From IMG/VR virus record IMGVR_UViG_3300019752_000002, positions 1-40,932 of that record: 40,932 nt of DNA, one strand, 5' to 3'. The notes beneath the pieces were generated by a model. That model was given only the letters and a program-made list of their open reading frames with translations, ran no database searches and was not told the DNA's origin. Shown piece by piece: positions 22,552 to 29,600 of the stretch. The stretch's first letter is position 1, and each line of letters begins with the position of its first letter. The position numbers and the translations under genes are program-made. Origin of the DNA: a virus.

Positions 22552-22626
22552 ATGTACTACTTATCAATAATATATTTACTGGGCTACATTGCGTTAGCCC
22601 TTTATTATTTAAGAACGGAGGAATAA
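22552..22626 (+). CDS. Very small membrane peptide, 24 aa
   Basis: ATG two bases after the previous stop and TAA overlapping the next ATG (TAATG). One hydrophobic helix (YYLSIIYLLGYIALALYYL) followed by RTEE. There is no good binding site of its own, so it would depend on reinitiation. The same bases can fold as GGGCTA/TAGCCC, so the frame could be incidental. Confidence 0.4.
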   Translation: MYYLSIIYLLGYIALALYYLRTEE

Positions 22627-22793
22627 TGACTTTAAAGATATGTGGACTATGTAACGGTACAGGAGTACATAGGGATTATCAAAGTGGTTGGGATTTAACG
22701 TGCCCCTCTTGTAAAGGAACTGGAGGAATGTATACAGACCAAAAAAGCGGACATGAGGAAAATATAAAAGATGTGCTTAAGGAGGAGGAATAA
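22626..22793 (+). CDS. DnaJ-type zinc-finger mini-protein, 55 aa
   Basis: Start at ATG 22626 (CGGAGGAATA before it), not the in-frame upstream ATG inside the previous genes. Two motifs, CGLCNGTG (residues 6-13) and CPSCKGTG (about 25-32), are the two halves of one DnaJ-like zinc finger (CxxCxGxG). Such mini-proteins are common in phages, perhaps as chaperone or protein-binding adaptors. A second copy of the type is encoded at 25377. Confidence 0.65.
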   Translation: MTLKICGLCNGTGVHRDYQSGWDLTCPSCKGTGGMYTDQKSGHEENIKDVLKEEE

Positions 22794-23476
22794 TGAACTT
22801 TGCAGACAAAGCAAAACAGATAACAGATAACATTTACACAATATTAGTAGAGAAAAATAAAGCATATGGCAACAGTGCTTTAGAACCCGTTAGAGTATTT
22901 AGTAAAGCAAGCTCAGAAGAGCAAATCCTTGTCAGAATCGACGATAAATTAAGTCGCATAGCAAAAGGTACAGACTATGCAAACGAAGACACAATAGACG
23001 ATTTAATAGGCTACTTAATCTTACTTAAGATAAATAGGCAAGAAGCAGAGGAAAATAAGGACAAAATAAATGAAGACACTTTGCTAGGTAAGCTAGTTAG
23101 TTTAAGAAAAGAAGAAGAAACTAAGCAGTTAAACAAAGAAGCCTTAGCCAAAAATGAGCGACTACTTAAAAACATGGATGAAAAGGGAAACATAGATGAA
23201 AAGGGAAACATAGGATATCAAGAAGTAGAGGACAAAGAACCTTTTTACATAGTTAGAAATAGCAGTGGCAAACTTAGAAAGTTTAAAGAAAAACCTCATC
23301 AAGGCTTTCATTGGTGGTTTGGTAGCAATGATAAAAATGGCGAAAATATAGAATTTGAGAAGGACCCACAGAATGGCTATGATAGCGAAAGTGAAGCATA
23401 TGAGGATAAGGAAGGCCTCTTTCACCACATAACATGGGAAGATGGCGATATTTATTGCAGCAAAGAGGAGAAATAA
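22793..23476 (+). CDS. Nmad1 (DUF1599)-like protein fused to a small phage module, 227 aa
   Basis: Residues 10-85 (ILVEKNKAYGNSALEPVRVF ... RIDDKLSRI ... DTIDDLIGYLILL) match the nucleotide-modification-associated domain 1 pattern: K-N-x-x-Y-G-N-S, RxDDKLxR, D-x-x-GY. An 18-bp tandem repeat (23177-23212) then encodes DEKGNI twice. The C-terminal part (PFYIVRNSSGKLRKFKEKPH...W) resembles the start of the protein at 20588. Overlaps both neighbours (TAATG). The Nmad1 role in modified-nucleotide metabolism is known only by genomic association. Confidence 0.6.
   Translation: MNFADKAKQITDNIYTILVEKNKAYGNSALEPVRVFSKASSEEQILVRIDDKLSRIAKGTDYANEDTIDDLIGYLILLKINRQEAEENKDKINEDTLLGKLVSLRKEEETKQLNKEALAKNERLLKNMDEKGNIDEKGNIGYQEVEDKEPFYIVRNSSGKLRKFKEKPHQGFHWWFGSNDKNGENIEFEKDPQNGYDSESEAYEDKEGLFHHITWEDGDIYCSKEEK
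23177..23212 (+). repeat. 18-bp in-frame tandem duplication
   Basis: GATGAAAAGGGAAACATA occurs twice in a row inside the Nmad1-like gene, adding six residues at the domain linker. Likely replication slippage. Confidence 0.85.
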
Positions 23477-23802
23477 TGAAACACAGTATTAAAAAACAAA
23501 GAACAAAGAAGCAGAGAGAAAAAGAAGCAATGTCTTTAGACAGAGCATTTATGACCTTAGTTGCTGAGTGTATGATACAAGAAACGAGTGTAATAGAGCT
23601 AACAAGACCGATAGGGACAAAAGGCTATAATTATCACTACATTTTCCAACTTTACAAAATAACTGACAAAGATGGCAAGGAAATAGACCCTAGAGGGCTT
23701 CTAGCAGAAACTGAGGTAGAAGACGCTAAAATAATAGAGTTAGCTAAGCTTGAAGCAAAGAGCAAAGAGGAGGAGGCAAAGGAAGCACACGAGAAAAGAT
23801 AA
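23476..23802 (+). CDS. Unknown charged early protein, 108 aa
   Basis: ATG 23476 overlaps the previous stop and follows GAGGAGAAA. The N-terminus is strongly basic (KHSIKKQRTKKQREKEAMSL), the middle holds a beta pattern (YNYHYIFQLYKITDKDGKEI) and the C-terminus is a Lys/Glu helix. Unknown function; nucleic-acid binding is possible from charge alone. Confidence 0.6.
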   Translation: MKHSIKKQRTKKQREKEAMSLDRAFMTLVAECMIQETSVIELTRPIGTKGYNYHYIFQLYKITDKDGKEIDPRGLLAETEVEDAKIIELAKLEAKSKEEEAKEAHEKR

Positions 23803-23806
23803 ACTG

Positions 23807-23824
23807 AGCCCTTCGGGGCTTTAC
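23807..23824 (+). terminator. Intercistronic hairpin with TTCG tetraloop
   Basis: AGCCC-TTCG-GGGCT followed by TTTA, just after the stop at 23802 and before the TTAGGAGATAAT site of the next gene. Same architecture as at 19657 and 31549. Confidence 0.5.
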
Positions 23825-23836
23825 TTAGGAGATAAT

Positions 23837-23995
23837 ATGGAAGTTAAAAGCTTATGTATAGAAGATAGCAAAGGTAACATTTATAGGCTCCTTTTAACTA
23901 AAGAGCAATTAAGAGAAGCTATAAGCACATTAGACAAACAAGAGCATTTATACATAGCTAAAAAGCCCACAGTAGCCCATTTTGAACGAGATTAG
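23837..23995 (+). CDS. Small protein, 52 aa
   Basis: Start chosen at ATG 23837, which follows TAGGAGATAAT; the frame is open upstream through the hairpin but has no site there. Product MEVKSLCIEDSKGNIYRLLL, a beta hairpin then a helix. Unknown. It is followed at 24004 by the SF2 helicase. Confidence 0.55.
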   Translation: MEVKSLCIEDSKGNIYRLLLTKEQLREAISTLDKQEHLYIAKKPTVAHFERD

Positions 23996-24003
23996 GAGGA
24001 AAG

Positions 24004-25392
24004 TTGAGACATAAAAGAAAAAAGCTAATCTTACATGACTGGCAAAGAAAAGCAATGAAAGACTTTTTCGACAAGGGAGGCTTAGCTTTAAATGTAGACA
24101 CTGGACTTGGAAAGTCTATTTTAGCTGTAGCTTTGTCTATAGAAGCTTTAGAAAAGCAAGACACAGTTATCATAGTTACACCGCCTCACCTAATTAGCGA
24201 CTTAAAAGCTAAGTTTGAGGAGTTCTTCCCCGCTATATTACCCAGTATAAGCATAGCTAATAAGAGCAACAAGGTAATAAAGCCACATAGCATTAACATA
24301 CTAAGCTATAATAAGTTTGTCTTATATAGCAAAGAAATAGAGAAAAGCTTAAAAAAGACATTTAGTTACACAGTTATCTATGACGAAAGCCACTTAGCTA
24401 AATCTGTAAGCAGTAAAACATATAAGTTCGCAATAAAGATAACAAATAAATATAATACCAAAAACTTATTAACTACTGCAACTATGATGTCTAATAATAA
24501 CTTAGATCTATTCAGCCCTGCTTACTTAGCTAGTAAAGAGCTAAGAGCAAAGTTTAATAGCTACTACACGTTTAAAGACCTTTATATCGAAACTGAGATA
24601 ATGTACATAGCTTCTAGGCAAATACACAAGCCACTTAAAATTAGCGATGCAGGAATGAATAACTTTATAAATCCAAACATAACAAAACTACAAAATAAAT
24701 TACTACTAAGTGCTAGCGAAACAATTATAAGCTGTCCCAGCTCTAAACAAGTAACAGCTAAGCTAAAACAGTTAAAAGACTATGAAATTACACAGATTGA
24801 TTTTAGCAAGCTTACAGCTATAGAAACAAACCGACTAACTAATATTATAGCAAACCCAGCCGGTAAGTTCTTACAGCTAGCAAATAACTTTATCTATGAT
24901 GAAATAACGAATGAAGCTAAGTATTTTAAATACAAAGAAAAGCTAGATTTACTTAACAGCATAGTAAACACAGAAAGCACAGCAAACAAAAAAGGAATAT
25001 TGTTTTACTTCTTCAAAGCAGAGCTAGATAAACTACAAAGCTTTTATGCTAAGAATAAAAGAATATACTGGCATAACAACAAAAAAGACATTGTAGGACA
25101 GATAACAGAGTTTGAGCAAGGAAAATATGACTTGTTTGTAATGAACATTGCTGCAGCAAGCACAGGCATTAGATTTAAAGAAACTGACTACATAGTACAT
25201 TTTAACATTGGCTGGAATACACTTGCAATTAAGCAAGCAGATGGAAGGCTAAATTACAATGGAAGAACAAAGCCTTACAAGATTTTCAGATTTGAAACAG
25301 ACAACGAAGAGCTAAAATATATTGGTGAACGTGTAAGAGAAAAGCAAAATAAAGCCCAGCAATGGAAGGAGGAGGAATGTCTAGTAAAATAA
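24004..25392 (+). CDS. SF2 helicase/translocase (SNF2/DEAD-like), 462 aa
   Basis: TTG start at 24004 after TTAGGAGGAAAG. Motifs in order: HDWQRKA (Q-like element, 11-17), Walker A DTGLGKS (32-38), motif Ia VTPPHL, Walker B DESH (127-130), motif III TTATM (157-161), motif IV region KGILFYFFKAEL, motif V ASTGIRFKETD, motif VI QADGRLNYNGR. The length is minimal for both RecA lobes with no extra domain. Phage enzymes of this class support replication, recombination or transcription switching. It sits between nucleases (21045 and 25625), consistent with a recombination/replication role. Confidence 0.8.
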   Translation: MRHKRKKLILHDWQRKAMKDFFDKGGLALNVDTGLGKSILAVALSIEALEKQDTVIIVTPPHLISDLKAKFEEFFPAILPSISIANKSNKVIKPHSINILSYNKFVLYSKEIEKSLKKTFSYTVIYDESHLAKSVSSKTYKFAIKITNKYNTKNLLTTATMMSNNNLDLFSPAYLASKELRAKFNSYYTFKDLYIETEIMYIASRQIHKPLKISDAGMNNFINPNITKLQNKLLLSASETIISCPSSKQVTAKLKQLKDYEITQIDFSKLTAIETNRLTNIIANPAGKFLQLANNFIYDEITNEAKYFKYKEKLDLLNSIVNTESTANKKGILFYFFKAELDKLQSFYAKNKRIYWHNNKKDIVGQITEFEQGKYDLFVMNIAAASTGIRFKETDYIVHFNIGWNTLAIKQADGRLNYNGRTKPYKIFRFETDNEELKYIGERVREKQNKAQQWKEEECLVK

Positions 25393-25625
25393 TACACAGA
25401 ATAGTGGTAGAAACTAAGGAAGTAGTAGTACACTACTATCATTGCACAGATAAGAAAGTTTTTAGTGTTAAGCACGAAGCAGAAATACATCAAGGCAAGC
25501 TGGACGGAACAATAAAAGAATGCAGTTTCTGTAATGGACTTGGAGTAGATGCAGAAGGTTGGCAATGTAGAAAGTGCAAAGGGGCCGGTTATTTAAAGCA
25601 AATATGGGTAGGAGGGAATGAATAA
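25377..25625 (+). CDS. DnaJ-type zinc-finger protein, 82 aa
   Basis: ATG 25377 lies directly after AAGGAGGAGGA, so it is preferred to the in-frame ATG at 25362, which is part of that site. Residues about 49-73 have CSFCNGLG and CRKCKGAG, the paired CxxCxGxG of a DnaJ-like zinc finger. The first half is beta-rich. Overlaps helicase by 16 nt and the nuclease gene by one base. Second such protein in the operon. Confidence 0.6.
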   Translation: MSSKIIHRIVVETKEVVVHYYHCTDKKVFSVKHEAEIHQGKLDGTIKECSFCNGLGVDAEGWQCRKCKGAGYLKQIWVGGNE

Positions 25626-26074
25626 TGCTAGAAACAAAAGTAGTAAAGATAGTTAAAAATACTTGCTTAGAGCTTAATTGCTTACCTTACTTTGTCCAGC
25701 CAGTTGCGGGGAGTGGAGGAGTACCAGACAGCATAATTAAGCTTCCTTTAGGGGGAACTATACATTTAGAGCTTAAAGGGGATTCTAAACTAAGAAAAGC
25801 ACAAAGAATCTTTATAGAAAAGAGCGATAATGCGTGGGAAGCAAGATATAATAAAAAAGCAAAGCGAGTAGAAGTACACGTAGATCAAGATAACTTAGAT
25901 GAAGTAGTAGAACTAGGCTTATTTCTAGCTATGTGTATACAAGACGAAATAGACCAAAAAGGCTATAGGGATTATTACTTAAAAACTGAGCTAGAAAAGA
26001 AGGAAAGACGCATTTATTTAGACAAGCTAGGCATAGAAGAAGAAACCCTAGCAGACTATGAGGAGCTATTATGA
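25625..26074 (+). CDS. VRR-NUC domain nuclease, 149 aa
   Basis: Compact PD-(D/E)XK nuclease of the VRR-NUC family: GSGGVPDSII (P34-D35), then TIHLELKGDS (E49, K51) and Q60 in RKAQRIF. Stand-alone phage versions act as structure-specific or Holliday-junction-type nucleases. The C-terminal half is helical and charged. ATG overlaps the previous stop (TAATG). Probably works with the helicase and polymerase in resolving replication intermediates (inference). Confidence 0.7.
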   Translation: MLETKVVKIVKNTCLELNCLPYFVQPVAGSGGVPDSIIKLPLGGTIHLELKGDSKLRKAQRIFIEKSDNAWEARYNKKAKRVEVHVDQDNLDEVVELGLFLAMCIQDEIDQKGYRDYYLKTELEKKERRIYLDKLGIEEETLADYEELL

Positions 26075-26382
26075 AAGAGCAAATAGTATACAAAGTATGG
26101 GATAAAAAGGAAAATAAGTTTTGTGGTTCTTTTGAAAATAAAGCCAAGATTTACGCTAACGACCCTACATCAAATTTAATAATAATAGCGGCACCTATAC
26201 ATAAACGTGTACAAGTAGAAGACGGAAGCTATGATTTAATAAAAACAAGCATAGAAGAGCGTAGACAATATGTAAAAGACAATATAGAAGTTATTAAATG
26301 CAGAGTAGTTGAAGAAGCTGTACTATTACAAGTTATAGAAAACATAAAGGATATAAAGGAGCTAGCATGTTTACCTTCCTAG
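26071..26382 (+). CDS. Unknown early protein, 103 aa
   Basis: Overlaps the nuclease stop by 4 nt (ATGA) and uses the GAGGAG of its last codons. The product (MKEQIVYKVWDKKENKFCGS) has a short beta-rich N-terminus (x-VWDKK-x-x-KFCGSF) followed by helices. No family recognised. Confidence 0.55.
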   Translation: MKEQIVYKVWDKKENKFCGSFENKAKIYANDPTSNLIIIAAPIHKRVQVEDGSYDLIKTSIEERRQYVKDNIEVIKCRVVEEAVLLQVIENIKDIKELACLPS

Positions 26383-26471
26383 TAGCAATGTTACTAAGTG
26401 AGTATGGGCCTAATAATTTATTTAACTATGCAAAGGAGCTATTATGCTATCTGAAGCACTTAAACAGCTAA
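26367..26471 (+). CDS. Very small protein, 34 aa
   Basis: ATG preceded by AAAGGAGCTAGC. The product (MFTFLVAMLLSEYGPNNLFN) starts with a short hydrophobic helix. It overlaps genes on both sides in other frames, consistent with a coupled mini-gene. Modest support. Confidence 0.4.
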   Translation: MFTFLVAMLLSEYGPNNLFNYAKELLCYLKHLNS

Positions 26472-26599
26472 GCTTAGACTTAGAACAAAGTTACTATATA
26501 AACTATGAAAATATGCGAATAACAATCACAGAGCTAAAATTAAGCAAAAACAATACCTTATCTATACGTCAATTTCTGGACAAAAATAAATCAAAATAA
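26444..26599 (+). CDS. Small protein, 51 aa
   Basis: ATG 26444 follows AAAGGAGCTATT. Product MLSEALKQLSLDLEQSYYIN, helical with a basic end. It is the last gene before the replisome promoter. Unknown. Confidence 0.5.
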   Translation: MLSEALKQLSLDLEQSYYINYENMRITITELKLSKNNTLSIRQFLDKNKSK

Positions 26600-26602
26600 A
26601 AC

Positions 26603-26631
26603 TTGCAAAACAAAAACAAATAAGCTATACT
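26603..26631 (+). promoter_or_regulatory. Promoter for the replisome gene
   Basis: TTGCAA (26603-26608), 17 bp, TATACT (26626-26631), followed 35 nt later by the AGAGAGGAGG site and ATG 26667. No TGTGA array here. Confidence 0.55.
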
Positions 26632-26666
26632 TTATCAAGCTTTAACTTATCCAGAGAGGAGGTAAA

Positions 26667-29600
26667 ATGTTAAGACTGGACAAAAACGAACACTTAATAG
26701 TAAGATTAAACAAAAATAACCTAGACGGCTCGCTGAACTATGAAAAGCCCGCTTATATGGTTATTAAAGACTTAGAAAGCTTAAACGATATCAAGCCTTT
26801 ACCTAATCATTCTTATTATATTGAAAACTATACAACTACAGACAAAGTAACAGAGTATAGATCAAGCTTACCTACTAAGTCAACAAAGCGTTTTATTATG
26901 TTTGAGCTAGAACAACATCAAGGAATGAAATTAGCAGGCGAAATTAGCACAGAGCTAGTAAATAAGCTTGTAAAAACACATGACGAATTAATGCCAGAAG
27001 GCCTAAAAAGCAAAGATGCTTTACTATCTTATAAAACAGGTGGGGGATATAACTTAATTTACTTTACTAGCATAGAATTTATAAGAAAGATAACTAGAGC
27101 AGGACGCAGAGTCAGAAAAGAAATTAACAACATTATTAAAGAAAACGCTTTTCACGAAGAGCATAACAAGGAGGGCGTATATGATGTCAGTTATCACTTA
27201 TCTGTTAAGGGTCTTAAAAGGCTTAGACTTCCTTTAGCTGGGACAGTAAACCCAAAATATGGTAATAAGTTTAGCGGAGTAGTTATGCAAGAAACAGCAA
27301 AGGAAGTGAATCTAAATAAAATGGAGTTACAACAAACGCAGCAAGAAAAAAGCATGGATGATCTAATTATGCAAGCATACGAAGAAACAAGAGACGAAAT
27401 AAATATTGACAAAGAAGAAAAGATATTAGCTGGAACTTTAGACTATTTAACAAGCTTGGGCTATGATGTTGGCTCTGATAACACTTGTATACACCCTCTA
27501 CACTTAGATTTAAAGCCTTCCATGTATATTGGTTATGATGGCAAAGCTGTTTGTAAAAGTGGACACTCAGACCATCACCGATTTAGTACTGCTGACTTAG
27601 TAGAAGCAAAGGGAGGAGATGTTACTAAGATAGCTCAAACTGATTATGTCAGTAATGATTTACAGCTAAACGGTACTTTCATAGAAAATGATACAATTAG
27701 AACAGTGTTAAGACATATAGAGCGCAATAGAGTAATGGTAATTGGTACTAATATATCGGACAAAGCAACTGTGTATAATTATGATAATGGAAGATGGTCA
27801 ATCTCTGCTATAAGCTCTATTTTATGGAGAGCTGCAAATAATATGGCTGAAATATGTAGAAATACACTAGGCAAAATAACAAATATGGGCTTTGATCCAG
27901 TAGAGCTTAAGAAAAGTGAGCTATATAAGCTTATTAGCAAAGCTACTATAGTAAGAGCTGACAATAATCACAAAACTTTAATGCAGACTTTAATTTTAGT
28001 AATAGAAACCGAGCGAGAAATAAGAAACAAAGCTCTATTTTCTTCGCTACCTTCCGAAAAGGAACTAAGCATACCTTTTCTAAATGGTGTTTACAATGCT
28101 AAAACAGATAAGTTAGAACAAGAAACACCAAAACACCGCATATTAAGCAGAGTAGGAGTAAAATATAAGAAGTTTAGCGACTATTCCGAAATAGAAAATA
28201 TGCTGAATGACTGGACAGGGGGACAAGGTACAGAGCTAGCAATAGGATTAGCTAGAGCATTGACAAGAGCAGAATCAGGGAAGATGTTATTTCTAATTGG
28301 AAAAGGAGCAAATGGTAAAAGTACACTAACTACAGAGATACTAGGAGCAGTTTTAAACAATAATAAAGATTCGGACGACAGGGCATCTAATATTAGCTTA
28401 ATTAACTTAGCTGATACAAGCGGAAATAATTTTATGTTACAAAGTTTAGCAGGTAAAAGCTGCAATATCTCTTCTGAAATTGAACGTAGTCATGCTTTAC
28501 TGGACACATTAAAAGAGAAGACTGGCGAAGGTGATGTAATTCAGGTTAATATTAAGCATAAACAGCCTTTCGAGATGAAATTTAATGCTACTCTGCTACT
28601 TGCTGGTAATACTATGCCTTATGTGTCTGAAACTAATAGAGCTTTAGTGCGTAGAATACAAATTTTTGAGTTTAACAACGATTATTTAAAGTTAAATACA
28701 ACACAGCAACTAAGAGAGTTTAGATCTAGGATAAGAAGCAATGACTTTTTAGAGCTTTTCTTTAGCTACTTAGCTAATATACTAAATAAATATAATCAGA
28801 ACTTAATAGCTGAGCAAGCAGAAAGCAAAGTAGTTGAACTAATAAAGAAATACAATGACACAATAAGAACTTTGATAGAATATGAATACGTAGTTGAAGC
28901 AGAAGCAAAGGCAAGCTTAGTTGACTTTCAAGCAAAGCTTGACATTTTGCACGGAGATATAAAGCAGGGTTCACAGTGGAGTAGACGCGTAGTAGTAGAG
29001 AAGCTAAAAGAAAAAGGCTTTGTAACAGATATACAAAATAATATTGTGGGACTAAGACCGAAAACAAGTGATGATGATAATACACCACCTAAACCTAAGA
29101 AGGAGGAAACTATGCAACGCAAAGAAAAGGGACATAAAAACAAAACTAGCTTATTTGCTAAGAAACAAGCTGAGAAAGCAAAAGAGCAGAACACTACAGA
29201 CATATTTACACCATCTAATCTTAGACATACTATGCAATTAATAACACCTTCTACAGTAGCTCCTCAGTCTGTTTTTGACAAGGTTAATAGTCTGCTAGGC
29301 GATAAACTTAAAGGTAGAATAATAACAGCTCTTGACATTGAAACTACGGGCCTTATCCCTTCTGAGCATAAGGTTGCAACTATACAAATGCTTAACAGTG
29401 CAGGCGAAGAATTTATAGAAGTTAAGAAGCATAGCGAAATGGAACTAAGCTTATTACTAGATAAGAGATTAAATAATCAAGCTGTGCTAGGACATAATAT
29501 AACTTTTGATATGGCTTTCTTAAAAGAGCATTATGATGTAGATGTAGTTAGAGATAATATTTATGTGCTTGATACTATGATAGCTGCAAAGATAGATAGA

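Noticed and set aside
25275-25565. Minus-strand frame opposite the helicase end
   Set aside because: No Shine-Dalgarno sequence, and it covers two well-supported plus-strand genes.
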